A DNA stretch of 64,000 nt from Proteiniphilum acetatigenes DSM 18083 (GTDB lineage Bacteria; Bacteroidota; Bacteroidia; Bacteroidales; Dysgonomonadaceae): NCBI RefSeq assembly GCF_000380985.1, contig NZ_KB905709.1, forward strand, positions 1 through 64,000. The letters run 5' to 3'. Under the pieces are notes generated by a model. That model was not told where the DNA came from. It searched no databases and worked only from the letters and a program-made list of their open reading frames with translations. Below, one piece after another: positions 9,346 to 18,405 of this stretch (position 1 is the stretch's first letter; the number at the start of each line of letters is the position of its first letter). The position numbers and the translations under genes are program-made.

Positions 9346-10575
9346 TTATACCAGAGCCTGACAAATGTCATCAAAGAGACTGTCAACGTTCTCCAACCCT
9401 ACCGACAGCCGGATTGTTGTTTCTTTCACATTCATTGCCTCACGTTGTGCTGCGGTAAATGAACCGAAAATGGTACTGGCCGGATGAATGATCAGCGAGC
9501 GGTTATCGAATAGATTGGTGGCGCGGCGGATCAGTTTGAGTTTATTCATAAACCGATAACACTCTTCTCTCGATTCCAGGTCGAATGTGAGCATTGCACC
9601 GGGATAGTCCCCGAATTGCTTTTTACTTACCTCATAGAAAGGATTATCCTTTAGACCGGTATAATTGACTGCTTTTACTTCCGGTAATGTTTGCAACTTT
9701 TCAGCCAATTCCTTACAGGCGACAGCCTGTCTCTCAAAACGTAATTGCAATGTTTCTAAACCGAGCGACTGCTGATAAGCTACTTCGGGAGTCATATAAG
9801 CACCAAGATTCCTGTGCACTTCCTTACGCAGCCTGGTATGAAAAGGCGATTGCGTTGTACCCATGAAGGCTTGTAATGCCGGTGTACGGTATTGATGGAA
9901 TCGTCCGTAATCGATAATCAGTCCCCCGAGGCTGGTTGCTCCGCCCGAAATATACTTGGTACTAGCTACCACCTCGATATCTACCCCGAAATCAATGGCA
10001 CGAAAGACGGGGAAAGGTATAATAGTCGTATCTGCGATCAGTGGTACCCCCCTGTCATGGGCAACTTCACTCAACTCTGCCAGATCAGCCACCTCCATTT
10101 GTGGATTGGTGATTATTTCCAGGAATAAGCCGCAAGTTTTCTCATCTATAGTCTCCGCCACTTCCTTTGGGTTGGTTAGATCACAGAACCGCACCTCCAT
10201 ACCGAATGCATTCAACGTATTTACAAAAAAGGAATAGGTATTACCAAAGAGGTGACGTGAAGTGATAAGATTGCTACCGCTCCATGCCAATGTAATTAAC
10301 GTATTACTAATTGCCGCCATACCTGAATTAAGTGCGGTGACACCATATGCACCGGTAGCTTTCTTCACCCGCTCCTCAAAATGTTGTACCGTAGGGTTGG
10401 TTATGCGGGAATAGGTATGTTCGTCCGTCCGTCCGCAAAAAGCGGCTTCCATTTCTTCTACCGTCTCAAATTCATAGGCAAGCGCATGGTAAACGGGTAT
10501 CGACAGTGCGCCATAAGGATCTTGTTTTGGATAAGGCGTACTCAGTAGTTGAGCTTCATATTCTTTTTCGTTCAT
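9346..10575 (-). CDS. Trans-sulfuration PLP enzyme (MetY-like)
   Basis: 409-residue member of the Cys/Met metabolism PLP-dependent family, most like O-acetylhomoserine sulfhydrylases. Marks: HTYSRITNPTV, ALNSGMAAI, ITNPQMEVADL, PLIADTTIIPFP, and ASTKYISGG with the PLP lysine near residue 206. The ending HPASTIF then RLSVGLENVDSLFDD is typical of the family. The ATG at 10575 is preceded by GGAAAAG; a second ATG 7 codons upstream is possible. It probably makes homocysteine or related thiols, but cystathionine synthase or lyase activity cannot be excluded from sequence. Confidence 0.85.
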   Translation of the reverse strand: MNEKEYEAQLLSTPYPKQDPYGALSIPVYHALAYEFETVEEMEAAFCGRTDEHTYSRITNPTVQHFEERVKKATGAYGVTALNSGMAAISNTLITLAWSGSNLITSRHLFGNTYSFFVNTLNAFGMEVRFCDLTNPKEVAETIDEKTCGLFLEIITNPQMEVADLAELSEVAHDRGVPLIADTTIIPFPVFRAIDFGVDIEVVASTKYISGGATSLGGLIIDYGRFHQYRTPALQAFMGTTQSPFHTRLRKEVHRNLGAYMTPEVAYQQSLGLETLQLRFERQAVACKELAEKLQTLPEVKAVNYTGLKDNPFYEVSKKQFGDYPGAMLTFDLESREECYRFMNKLKLIRRATNLFDNRSLIIHPASTIFGSFTAAQREAMNVKETTIRLSVGLENVDSLFDDICQALV

Positions 10576-10596
10576 TTCTTTTCCAGAGTTTGGCAA

Positions 10597-10931
10597 AGTT
10601 CACACTTTGCTCATATTGCTTATCAAAATAGTTTATTAAAAATAGAATATTTCTCACCATGGCGTAGTCTAAGCAAGCTTGACTCTACTCATTTGGCTTA
10701 ACGAAATAGTGCATCAAAATGTGCCCCCAAAGGTACAACAGAAGATTGGGAAAAGAGTCCGGATTGAGTGTTAAAATGAGAAGGCAGGATCCCGGCAGAA
10801 GTTAGAAAATTAAAAATCCGGAAAACGGAACCTGTCGAAAGGAGATCTCAGCGTCTTTCTATATCTGTAGAGCTGATATGCCCAATAAAGGACAAAGCCG
10901 GTGATAATATTACATTTCAAAGACATAGTGA
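10597..10931. other. Gene-free gap with one repeat copy
   Basis: 335 bases between two minus-strand genes. It holds a diverged copy of the dispersed hairpin repeat (10656-10710) and otherwise no open frame or clear promoter that I can support. Confidence 0.5.
10656..10710 (-). repeat. Dispersed hairpin repeat, copy 3
   Basis: Minus-strand words CTATTTCGTTAAGCC and GTCAAGCTTGCTTAGAC. TTTCGTTAAGC is shared with the copy at 55.2 kb and CTATTTCGATAAGCC with the copy at 0.1 kb. Confidence 0.5.
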
Positions 10932-11900
10932 TTATCTTTTTAGAATCCAGGCATCATTATGCCCGGGAAATTTCTTATGGACTTCTTTTAAATAGACTTT
11001 TGCAGCAGCTTCATCGGTAAATGATGCCGCATATACATCGATACGGTCGGGTCGCTCCAGCCACCCTGTCTGATGAAAGCCCTCATCAAGCAACAATTCT
11101 GTAGTTTTTTGAGCCGACTCGACTCCTTTATATACCCCCATTACGATATAATATCTGGGTAAATCGTCCGGTACGTTCTGTTCAACAGCATCCATAGCAG
11201 GTATATTCATTCCGTTTGAGGTTGTTGAATATTCTTCTGCTTTTTCCGTTTCATTTACTACCAGTTCATCCGTCATGGCAATACGGTTCAACGGTTGTGA
11301 TGCTTTGGGCTGTAACCACCCGGTTTCAGAAAGCATCCGGGCAGATTGCCGGACAATAGTGGTATCGCTTACAGGAAGGATAAACATCAACAGGGCTACA
11401 GCAGCCACGCTGGCGGCAGTAATTGCTGTATTACGGACCCATTTCTGCCTGTTTTCGCTTTTCCGTACCGGTACGGCGGGCTGCATTTGTATCAGCGGTT
11501 TCAGGGTAGCCTGGGTCAATCCGAAAAGTGCGGGCCGGACAAATGCTCCGGGAGTATACACAAAACGCTTATCATCATGCATATCAAACGAACCCAGCTT
11601 TCCCATATCCACACGGTACTGCTCACGCAATCGCCGTTTTAACATCTGTACATCCTGCTCCACTTTTTGCATGGCCGACTCGAATGTCATACTGTCGTTC
11701 TTCATATAGGATTGGGCCAGCAATCCATCATTATGGGTGAGGTCGCGGTTGAATACCAGTTCGCAGACAGGTGCATGAAAAGCTGCTATCCCATCCCTTT
11801 GCGGGGGAATAGTATTTACCACAAAACCGCCAAAATCGGGAATAATCACACAATTGTGATCATGCAGTAAAAATTCAATATGGGATATTAGTTGATTCAT
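10932..11900 (-). CDS. HU-CCDC81 and SPOR domain membrane protein
   Basis: 322 residues in three parts. Residues 1-130 match the CCDC81-type HU-like domain of Bacteroidota (IEFLLHDHNCVIIPDFGGFV and FNRDLTHNDGLL). A single membrane segment lies near 165-190 (AAVALLMFILPV). The C-terminal 80 residues form a SPOR domain (YYIVMGVYKGVESAQKTTELL), which in known proteins binds peptidoglycan denuded at division sites. The protein is therefore probably anchored in the inner membrane with SPOR outside and the HU-like domain in the cytoplasm. Function is unproven in this family. A minus-strand TATCTTTG box lies just upstream near 11903-11910. Confidence 0.85.
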   Translation of the reverse strand: MNQLISHIEFLLHDHNCVIIPDFGGFVVNTIPPQRDGIAAFHAPVCELVFNRDLTHNDGLLAQSYMKNDSMTFESAMQKVEQDVQMLKRRLREQYRVDMGKLGSFDMHDDKRFVYTPGAFVRPALFGLTQATLKPLIQMQPAVPVRKSENRQKWVRNTAITAASVAAVALLMFILPVSDTTIVRQSARMLSETGWLQPKASQPLNRIAMTDELVVNETEKAEEYSTTSNGMNIPAMDAVEQNVPDDLPRYYIVMGVYKGVESAQKTTELLLDEGFHQTGWLERPDRIDVYAASFTDEAAAKVYLKEVHKKFPGHNDAWILKR

Positions 11901-11971
11901 AAGGCAAAGATAAAAAAATTTGTAATTAATTCCTCACAAAATGATTTTTTTCACTCAAGTCCGTCACTTTT

Positions 11972-12041
11972 GGCCTCACGCAATCCATTCCTGCTCGGCA
12001 AACACAAACAAGTTTATGTTTGTTCTCGCTTACCCGCAGGT
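11972..12041 (-). repeat. Dispersed hairpin repeat, copy 4
   Basis: One of two adjacent copies. Minus-strand order: CTGCGGGTAAGCGAGAACAA, a hairpin whose arms are CAAACATAAA and TTTGTGTTTG around CTTG, then GCCGAGCAGGAA and GATTGCGTGAGG. It lies between the SPOR gene and ruvC. Confidence 0.7.
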
Positions 12042-12117
12042 CTTGCTTCACACAATATGCTTCCACTCGACAAAGATAAACGAGTTTATCTTTGTTCTCG
12101 CTTACCCGCAGATTTCA
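12042..12117 (-). repeat. Dispersed hairpin repeat, copy 5, overlapping the ruvC end
   Basis: Minus-strand order: CTGCGGGTAAGCGAGAACAA, then a perfect 9-bp hairpin AAAGATAAA / TTTATCTTT around CTCG, then GTCGAGTGGAAG. Its first 20 bases are identical to copy 4. The start of this copy is read as the last codons and stop of ruvC. Confidence 0.75.
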
Positions 12118-12670
12118 CCTTTTCCGGATTATGGTTCGCATACTCCTTCCAACTCTTGTATTTTTTTTCATCGGTAGAGATATTTGATTGATAGAAGTGG
12201 CACAAAGCCGCGGCGAGACCGTCCGACGCGTCCAATTGCGGAAGCATATTCTCATCAGGGATATGGAGCAGTTTCTGTAACATATAGGCAACCTGTTCCT
12301 TAGCGGCCCTACCATTCCCGGTAATAGCCATCTTTATTTTCAGGGGAGCGTATTCAAAAATGGGAATATCCCTTGATATGGCAGCAGCCATAGCCACTCC
12401 CTGGGCACGCCCCAACTTGAGCATACTCTGCACGTTCTTGCCGAAAAAAGGCGCTTCAATAGCCAACTCATCCGGGAGATATTCTTCGATAAGTCCTATG
12501 ACCCGTGCATAAATCTTTGCCAGTTTCAAATAGTGATCGTCGTATTTGCCTAACTGCATCACTCCCATCGCTTCCAGATAAGGTTTGTTATCAAGCACAC
12601 GGAGGATACCATATCCCATTACTTGTGTACCGGGGTCGATCCCCATTATAATCCGTTCTTTCCGTATCAT
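12086..12670 (-). CDS. ruvC: Holliday junction resolvase RuvC
   Basis: Cuts Holliday junctions as a dimer with RuvAB during recombination repair. The 194-residue protein shows the four acidic catalytic positions in context: [14 protein letters not shown] (first Asp), [10 protein letters not shown] (Glu), and [13 protein letters not shown] (C-terminal Asp residues). The ATG at 12670 overlaps the upstream DUF4286 stop as TGATG, suggesting coupled translation. The last eight residues (SAGKREQR) and the TAA stop are encoded by a dispersed repeat, so the original C-terminus probably ended near NPEKVK. This tail lies beyond the catalytic core and the enzyme is likely functional. Confidence 0.93.
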   Translation of the reverse strand: MIRKERIIMGIDPGTQVMGYGILRVLDNKPYLEAMGVMQLGKYDDHYLKLAKIYARVIGLIEEYLPDELAIEAPFFGKNVQSMLKLGRAQGVAMAAAISRDIPIFEYAPLKIKMAITGNGRAAKEQVAYMLQKLLHIPDENMLPQLDASDGLAAALCHFYQSNISTDEKKYKSWKEYANHNPEKVKSAGKREQR

Positions 12671-12975
12671 CAACTAATGGTTTGCATCACCGTGGAAAAC
12701 CCAGCCATCTTCTCTCTGAACTTCTCTAACAATGGGGCATAAACGACCCCGCTCTCTTCACTGTTCCACCGCTCCAGTGCTGCCAGATCGACTGCCTGGA
12801 ACTCCATGGCAAAAGAATGACCCGCTTCTTCCTCTTTTCCGAATACACGCGATAAACGGGGTGATGTGAGCAAGCCGCTTTTTGTAGACATGGGAATAAA
12901 ATGCTGCAACATATATTCTACAAATTCTTCATGAATCTCTTCCTCCACATGGAAAGTGGTGTTAAAAACAATCAT
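12670..12975 (-). CDS. DUF4286 family protein
   Basis: 101-residue cytoplasmic protein of the DUF4286 family, which is predicted to adopt a ferredoxin-like dimeric alpha/beta fold. Visible marks: [21 protein letters not shown] at the start (first 20 residues diagnostic), [23 protein letters not shown] and [12 protein letters not shown] at the end. It directly precedes and overlaps ruvC by one base, an arrangement common in Bacteroidales. Function unknown. A minus-strand TATATTTG box lies about 40 bases upstream (near 13013). Confidence 0.8.
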   Translation of the reverse strand: MIVFNTTFHVEEEIHEEFVEYMLQHFIPMSTKSGLLTSPRLSRVFGKEEEAGHSFAMEFQAVDLAALERWNSEESGVVYAPLLEKFREKMAGFSTVMQTIS

Positions 12976-13037
12976 ATTGTCGTGATCTTTTAATTTTCTG
13001 AATTATTCCGTTTACAAATATAGCGAAAACCGGGAAA

Positions 13038-13072
13038 AAAGTCAAACTCGTTTGAGCTTGTCCGAGGCGCAA
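13038..13072 (+). repeat. Dispersed hairpin repeat, copy 6 (partial)
   Basis: Plus-strand words GTCAAACTCGTTTGAGC and TTGTCCGAGGCGCAAC match the hairpin and right arm of the family. The left arm is not recognisable. Confidence 0.45.
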
Positions 13073-13112
13073 CTTATATTCTATAAATATAAATAAAATC
13101 CGTAGCTGCGTA

Positions 13113-15182
13113 TCATCCGAAATCGAAACTGTCTTCCAGGTCTATCTCAACAGGTGCTCCATGATATTCCACTATGCTATTGGTTCTATTAGTCAGATTG
13201 ATACTGTTCACCAGTGATGAAGGAAGATTATTAAGAAAATATTTTTCATTCGTTTTCTCCGACTCCTGATTGATAGTGTAAACATGGGCCGATTTTAAAT
13301 TCCTGTAGATATACAGATCATCCATCGCCCTTGTCATCGCTACATATAAACATCGTCTTTCCTCTTCTATGACCGCATTTCCCTGCAGTACTGCCCTCGA
13401 TGTCGGATAAGCGAAAGTGGATACATTGATGATATAGCACTTTTTCGCCTCTAACCCCTTTGCCGAGTGAATGGTGGATATAATTACCCCATCTTCCGTT
13501 TTCCCTTTCCATTTACCAGTCGTTTCGGCTTTAGGATCCAGGACATATTCTGCAATAAAATCGGATATGGAACCCACGGTAGTAGCAAGTTCCTGCAATA
13601 TGGGAAAATCATCTTTCCGCCAGTTCCATTCCTCCTTATAAATATCTTTCATCCTATCGCCCATCAGCTCGACTACCCTTTGCATAGCCTCTCCCGGATT
13701 ATCCTGAAGACCGATAATATTGAGTAGTACGGATGAAACAACTTTTTCCAACCCCTCCTGTATCAGCTTTGCAATGCAATCGTCCAGGGTATTTTCTCCG
13801 ATTATATTATTGATGATCCTTGCCGAGCGGACTTCTCCTACCCCCTGCCACAGCATTAAATACCTCATCCATGCCAGTTCATCTTTATAATTGGAGATAA
13901 TTCTCATGGCTGAGACGATATCCCTCACGTGCTTTGACTTCATAATACCTGAGCCGCCATAGATTACATAGGGTATTTTCTTCTCAATACAGGAGGCTTC
14001 CACTCTTCGCATACCAAAGACAGAGCGCGATAAAACCATATTATCGGAAAACGATAACCCTTCTTCCGTGGTACTTAGCAATATCCTGTCGGTGATATCA
14101 TTCGCTTCTATCCAGTCGCCGTCGCTGTTGATCACTACAGGGATATTCCCTTTCCCCCTCCTTGCCTTAAGCTCCTTATCATAATTATAAATCGACTCGC
14201 TTAAAAGCCAATTCGATAAATCCAGTAATTCCTGCGTGGAGCGGTAATTGATCGTCAGTTTATACTTCTCGGAATCGGGAAAGATATCAGTGAAGTTATA
14301 CATTGTATTGAAATCGGCCCCTCTGAATGAGTAAATCGACTGTGCATCATCCCCTACAAAATACAAACGGCATTTTTCCTGAAAGGAGGTCAATAATTCA
14401 TATTGCAACGGATTGGTGTCCTGCGCTTCATCGACCAGTATGTGATCATACAAACTCGACAGCGCATCCCGGGCGGCTTCATCTTTTTTCAGGGTTTTCG
14501 ACACAATGTTCAGTATATCATCATAATCGAGATATTTACGCTCTTTCTTATATTTGATATACTGTTGTATTATATCCTGATAAAGAGGCTTTACCCGCTG
14601 GATCTCTTTTTCTACTGTCTGTTGAATTTGTAAAGTTTCCGGATCCGAAGCATCCGCTCCCTCTGTGCTCCCCTTCCCAAAACCGTCATATACCTTCTCT
14701 GAAATAGATTGCGAAAGCGGTATGAGTTTATTGACGGCAAACGAATAAACCTCTTTGATCAATATGGGGGATATCAGCTTCTTATTGTAGTTCTTAAATT
14801 TTTTTCCGCAGAGAAATTTAAAAGAACTCTCCCTGTCATCTTCATCTATCACCGTAAAATCGTGGTCTCTGAAAATATTGGGATTGCTTTTGATCATCTC
14901 CATGCACCATGAATGGAAAGTCTGTCCTTTTAAATCGGATGCCAGCGATTTATCTATACCCGATTTTATTCGCTCGACAATCTCATTGGCAGATTTACGG
15001 GTAAACGAGAGGATCAGGATACGTTTCGGCGACACATCCCGGCCGATCAGATATTTTGCACGGGATATAATGGTCTGCGTTTTACCGGTTCCTGCACCTG
15101 CGAGCACCAGCAAATGTTTTCCGTCATACTCTACGGCTTTCCGCTGCTCTTCATTTAATTCAATTGTTCTATTTGTTTCCAT
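13113..15182 (-). CDS. UvrD/Rep-type superfamily I DNA helicase
   Basis: 689-residue 3'-5' helicase of the UvrD/PcrA/Rep type. Motifs in order: VLAGAGTGKTQTI (Walker A, near residue 28), ILSFTRKSANEI (Ia), HILVDEAQDTNP (Walker B), YFVGDDAQSIYSFRGA (III), TINYRSTQELL (IV), STIHSAKGLEAKKCYI (V) and RRCLYVAMTRAMDDLYI (VI). All ATPase motifs look intact. No nuclease domain or UvrD-type C-terminal interaction tail is seen, so it may be an accessory helicase rather than the main UvrD. It stands alone, with a minus-strand TAAATTTG box just upstream of the ATG (near 15195). Confidence 0.9.
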   Translation of the reverse strand: METNRTIELNEEQRKAVEYDGKHLLVLAGAGTGKTQTIISRAKYLIGRDVSPKRILILSFTRKSANEIVERIKSGIDKSLASDLKGQTFHSWCMEMIKSNPNIFRDHDFTVIDEDDRESSFKFLCGKKFKNYNKKLISPILIKEVYSFAVNKLIPLSQSISEKVYDGFGKGSTEGADASDPETLQIQQTVEKEIQRVKPLYQDIIQQYIKYKKERKYLDYDDILNIVSKTLKKDEAARDALSSLYDHILVDEAQDTNPLQYELLTSFQEKCRLYFVGDDAQSIYSFRGADFNTMYNFTDIFPDSEKYKLTINYRSTQELLDLSNWLLSESIYNYDKELKARRGKGNIPVVINSDGDWIEANDITDRILLSTTEEGLSFSDNMVLSRSVFGMRRVEASCIEKKIPYVIYGGSGIMKSKHVRDIVSAMRIISNYKDELAWMRYLMLWQGVGEVRSARIINNIIGENTLDDCIAKLIQEGLEKVVSSVLLNIIGLQDNPGEAMQRVVELMGDRMKDIYKEEWNWRKDDFPILQELATTVGSISDFIAEYVLDPKAETTGKWKGKTEDGVIISTIHSAKGLEAKKCYIINVSTFAYPTSRAVLQGNAVIEEERRCLYVAMTRAMDDLYIYRNLKSAHVYTINQESEKTNEKYFLNNLPSSLVNSINLTNRTNSIVEYHGAPVEIDLEDSFDFG

Positions 15183-15283
15183 CTTGAATAGCTACATCAA
15201 ATTTACGGCTATTTTATAAGAAAAACAAATCATCCGAAAACAAAGAAATCACGGGATAGAATAGATTATTACAGAATAATTAT

Positions 15284-15291
15284 TATCTTTG
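15284..15291 (+). promoter_or_regulatory. -7 promoter box of tRNA-Ala
   Basis: TATCTTTG lies 40 bases before the mature tRNA 5' end and fits TAnnTTTG. Confidence 0.5.
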
Positions 15292-15330
15292 CACCGTCTA
15301 AAACGATAGACAGTTTTTCTACGAATTCAT

Positions 15331-15404
15331 GGGGGTTTAGCTCATCTGGCTAGAGCGCAACACTGGCAGTGTTGAGGTGACCGGTTCGAGTCCGGTAATC
15401 TCCA
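15331..15404 (+). tRNA. tRNA-Ala(GGC)
   Basis: A 74-base cloverleaf. Acceptor arms GGGGGTT and AATCTCC pair with two G-U pairs, one of them G3-U70, the alanine identity pair. The D stem is GCTC/GAGC, the anticodon stem CAACA/TGTTG with loop CTGGCAG (anticodon GGC, reads GCC), and the T arm is ACCGG-TTCGAGT-CCGGT. The discriminator is A and the CCA end is not fully encoded. Confidence 0.95.
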
Positions 15405-15410
15405 CCTCTT

Positions 15411-15450
15411 GGGACAAGTCTACAAAAGATAGATTTGTCCCATTTTTTTT
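15411..15450 (+). terminator. Rho-independent terminator of tRNA-Ala
   Basis: GGGACAA (15411-15417) pairs with TTGTCCC (15435-15441), extended by TCTA/TAGA inside, and is followed by eight T residues. Confidence 0.85.
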
Positions 15451-15555
15451 GTGTTTTAATTCGTTATTATTCTGATAGATAAGAGCGACCGCAGAATTTA
15501 GCACTAAAAATGAACTCTCACTTTAAAATTTAATTTTTACAATAAAAAATAATAA

Positions 15556-15602
15556 TATGAGCCTGTAGGCAAATAATATCTTAGAGGATGTTATTATCTT
15601 TG
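15556..15602 (+). promoter_or_regulatory. Shared-element promoter of the AraC gene
   Basis: TATGAGCC with GCCTGTAGGC lies exactly 39 bases upstream of the -7 box TATCTTTG (15595-15602). The same element-to-box distance is found at two other promoters (16493 and 19763). This position suits an activator site just upstream of RNA polymerase. Confidence 0.6.
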
Positions 15603-15626
15603 CCGATATTCATAAAATCCAATGAT

Positions 15627-16463
15627 ATGTACTCTCCTGAAATGATCAACTATTCCGGTATTATTTTATCATGCTATGCAGATAATAATACATCCTGCGT
15701 ACATGCTATAAAAGATCACTCGCTTATATATACTTATGCCGGCAAACTTCTGATAGAAGACAAAGGAAAAGAATTGACTATTCTTCCGGGTGAATGTGTA
15801 TTCATACGTCGGGATCACAGGGTGCAGTTGACAAAATTATATTCCGATACAGAACAGTACAAAGGAATAACATTTTTATTCAGGCGTAATTTTCTCCGTA
15901 AATTTTATAATAACATAGGGAAAAAAGAAATGTCCAACAATATAAAGGCGCCTGAAGAGAGTGTTTTCAGAATACCTTTAAGACCTGATATCAGTAGTCT
16001 TTTCCATTCATTACTTCCCTATTTTGACTCTTCGGTACAGCCGACAAATGATATTATAAAACTAAAGGAACAGGAGGCTGTCTATTCCCTTTTAAATACG
16101 GATAATCAATTTTCTCCTGTTCTGTTCGATTTCACCGAACCCTGGAAGATTGATATTATTGATTTCCTGAACGAGAACTATATGTATGATCTTTCGATGG
16201 AAGAGATCGCTTCCTATACCGGACGAAGCCTTGCCACCTTTAAACGTGATTTTGCAAAAGTAAGTGAACTACCCCCTCAAAAATGGCTAATAAATAAAAG
16301 GTTGGAAGTGGCATACGATAAGATCGTAAATCAGGATATGAAGGTCAGCGATGTATATGTGGAAGTCGGGTTTAAAAATCTCTCTCATTTTTATAGAGCC
16401 TTTAAAAAGCAATATGGTTTTTCACCAAAAAATAAATACAGTAATACGCCTTTAAAGCGTTAA
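15627..16463 (+). CDS. AraC family transcriptional regulator
   Basis: 278-residue regulator. The N-terminal half (about 1-165) is a cupin-like sensor domain (GKLLIEDKGKELTILPGE). The C-terminal about 100 residues hold two AraC helix-turn-helix units: LSMEEIASYTGRSLATFKRDF and VSDVYVEVGFKNLSHFYRAF (first 20 residues of each diagnostic), then KQYGFSPKNKY. The start at 15627 is chosen because the -7 box at 15595-15602 lies inside the longer open frame starting at 15588. It probably controls itself, the shortened paralogue that follows and the 19.8-kb operon, since all three share an upstream element (inference). Confidence 0.88.
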   Translation: MYSPEMINYSGIILSCYADNNTSCVHAIKDHSLIYTYAGKLLIEDKGKELTILPGECVFIRRDHRVQLTKLYSDTEQYKGITFLFRRNFLRKFYNNIGKKEMSNNIKAPEESVFRIPLRPDISSLFHSLLPYFDSSVQPTNDIIKLKEQEAVYSLLNTDNQFSPVLFDFTEPWKIDIIDFLNENYMYDLSMEEIASYTGRSLATFKRDFAKVSELPPQKWLINKRLEVAYDKIVNQDMKVSDVYVEVGFKNLSHFYRAFKKQYGFSPKNKYSNTPLKR

Positions 16464-16492
16464 AGTGTAAATTGCACCTCTTGACAAAAAAA

Positions 16493-16539
16493 TTTGAGCC
16501 GCGGAGCGAAAATGCTTTGCAGCTTTCATTATAATTTTG
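16493..16539 (+). promoter_or_regulatory. Shared-element promoter of the shortened AraC paralogue
   Basis: TTTGAGCCGCGGAGC starts exactly 39 bases before the -7 box TAATTTTG (16532-16539). The box is only 5 bases before an ATG at 16544, so the next in-frame ATG at 16583 is the likelier start. Confidence 0.6.
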
Positions 16540-16582
16540 CATCATGAAATTAATCAATAACTGTTTGATAAAATATTTATTC

Positions 16583-17158
16583 ATGAGTGCAAAAGACTAC
16601 CAGCATGATCTATCCGACAATCCGGATATTTATTCTGACTATTGGCTACATAGCGGAAAACATTCTTTCGCCAATATCAGGACAGAGCCAACCTTTTGTC
16701 TGGTATACTCCGGAGAATTGATTATCGAGTGCGGTGATGAAACAATATCTATAGGGAAAGGAGATTGCCTGTTCCTGAAAGGAGAACAAATCGTTAATAT
16801 GGAACAGAAAAATTGTGGGCCTGACAAATTCTGCGGAATATTCATCGAGTTCAATCAATCTTTCTTGCTGGATTTCTACAATAATCGCCGTAGAAAGAGA
16901 TATTCAGTCAACAATAAGTGCATCTCCGGCAATATGGTTAAACTTCAGAATATTCCATGCATCCGGAGTCTTTATGTTTCAATGATTCCGTTTCTTGAAG
17001 CAGGAGAGAAACTCCCAAAATATCTTTTGGAATTGAAGCAGTTGGAAGCTGTTTATAGCTTACTGGTCTTGGATAAAAACTTTTATCCATGCCTTTTTGA
17101 TGTATGTGATACCAGTCTTATGAACTTACTGCATGAAAACAATATATGTAAAAACTGA
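16583..17158 (+). CDS. AraC-like sensor domain lacking the DNA-binding domain
   Basis: 191 residues aligned along their length with the sensor half of the AraC regulator just upstream: SGELIIECGDETISIGKGD corresponds to AGKLLIEDKGKELTILPGE, and LKQLEAVYSLLVLDKNFYPCLFD to LKEQEAVYSLLNTDNQFSPVLFD (20 residues or fewer compared at a time). It stops at LLHENNICKN, precisely where the paralogue enters its helix-turn-helix domain. No HTH remnant follows in the 78 bases before the next gene. It may be a decayed duplicate or a stand-alone ligand-binding or dominant-negative partner; the intact frame and kept promoter leave both open. Confidence 0.65.
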   Translation: MSAKDYQHDLSDNPDIYSDYWLHSGKHSFANIRTEPTFCLVYSGELIIECGDETISIGKGDCLFLKGEQIVNMEQKNCGPDKFCGIFIEFNQSFLLDFYNNRRRKRYSVNNKCISGNMVKLQNIPCIRSLYVSMIPFLEAGEKLPKYLLELKQLEAVYSLLVLDKNFYPCLFDVCDTSLMNLLHENNICKN

Positions 17159-17236
17159 AGTAATAAATAACATCAAACCATGGCCGGCATGAATGATGAA
17201 TACAAAATCATTTACGGTCAATAAACATTTATTTTT

Positions 17237-18259
17237 ATGGATAGGAGAAAATTTATCCAAAAGGGGAGTCAGATCGTATTGGGTTCCCTCGCTGTCCCGA
17301 TGTTTGCTTCCTCATGCACTGGGGCAAACAGCGCAAAGGCTGTTAACAACACAAATGCCCTTTTAACTGGGAACGATGAACTACCGAAAGTCTATTTTAC
17401 AAAAGAAATTACTCCCGAATCACTGATGAGGATTTATCAGTCGCTTGGGCGTGAGGCAGTGGGACAAAATGTAGCCGTAAAGGTCACGACCGGTGAACCG
17501 GGAGGCCATAACTTCCTGAAACCTGCATTTATGCGTGATTTTGTTCAATCGGTGAATGGTACGATCATCGAGTGCAATACTGCTTATGGAGGGGGGCGTG
17601 CCTCAACGGAAGATCACCTGAAAGCTGCCCGGGATCATGGCTTCATGGACATTGCCAATGTGGATATCATGGATGCCGACGGCGAGGTGGAATTGCCTGT
17701 CAGGAACGGAACCTGGATTAAGAACGATATCGTAGGGAAGAACTACCTGAATTACGACTTCACGGTTATTCTCTCACATTTTAAAGGACATGCAATGGGC
17801 GGCTTTGGTGGAGCAATCAAGAACATGTCCATAGGTATCGCCTCGTCGCATGGTAAGGCATGGATACATTCTGCGGGAAAGACTACAGACCAGACCGAAG
17901 TATGGAATAATCTCCCCCCGCAGGATGATTTTCTGGAGGCGATGGCAGAAGCTGCAAGTGCCATTGCCGATCATGCGGGAGATAAGATTATTTATATCAG
18001 CGTGATGAATAATCTTTCAGTAGATTGCGACTGCGACTCAAGTCCTGCAGATCCGGAAATGGGTGATATGGGTATCCTTGCTTCGCTCGATCCGGTAGCG
18101 CTCGACAAGGCTTGTGTGGATTTGGTATATGCCTCGCCCGATCATGGCAAAATCCACTTAATCGAACGTATGGAATCACGGAACGGAATTCATACACTGG
18201 ACCATGCTGAAAAACTCGGTATGGGAAGCCAGAAATACAACCTGGTGGATATTGGATAA
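17237..18259 (+). CDS. DUF362 domain protein with Tat-type lipoprotein signal
   Basis: 340-residue exported protein. The N-terminus MDRRKFIQKGSQIVLGSLAV has a twin-arginine pattern followed by ASSC, a possible lipobox. The body matches DUF362: GEPGGHNFLKP, GTIIECNTAYGGGRAST, VILSHFKGHAMGGFGGAIKN, and DPVALDKACVDLV. A CDCD motif lies near residue 258, but the 4Fe-4S ferredoxin cluster domain found in some DUF362 proteins is absent. Biochemical role unknown. It sits downstream of the shortened AraC paralogue on the same strand with a 78-base gap. Confidence 0.82.
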   Translation: MDRRKFIQKGSQIVLGSLAVPMFASSCTGANSAKAVNNTNALLTGNDELPKVYFTKEITPESLMRIYQSLGREAVGQNVAVKVTTGEPGGHNFLKPAFMRDFVQSVNGTIIECNTAYGGGRASTEDHLKAARDHGFMDIANVDIMDADGEVELPVRNGTWIKNDIVGKNYLNYDFTVILSHFKGHAMGGFGGAIKNMSIGIASSHGKAWIHSAGKTTDQTEVWNNLPPQDDFLEAMAEAASAIADHAGDKIIYISVMNNLSVDCDCDSSPADPEMGDMGILASLDPVALDKACVDLVYASPDHGKIHLIERMESRNGIHTLDHAEKLGMGSQKYNLVDIG

Positions 18260-18405
18260 TTGGAGTACGTCAGGAAACCTGTTTTTTGCAGACAAGCGGA
18301 ATATTGAACACATTGACAAAGTCCGTAAAGGACAAACAAAGAGGTTATCGGATAAAGAACGGAAAAAACTGTTCAGCCTATGAAAGAAGATAGCATTGAG
18401 TAGCC

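Noticed and set aside
11972-12117. Two adjacent direct repeats suspected as a mini CRISPR array
   Set aside because: Only two units, each containing its own hairpin, with related copies spread elsewhere and no cas gene; a dispersed repeat explains them.
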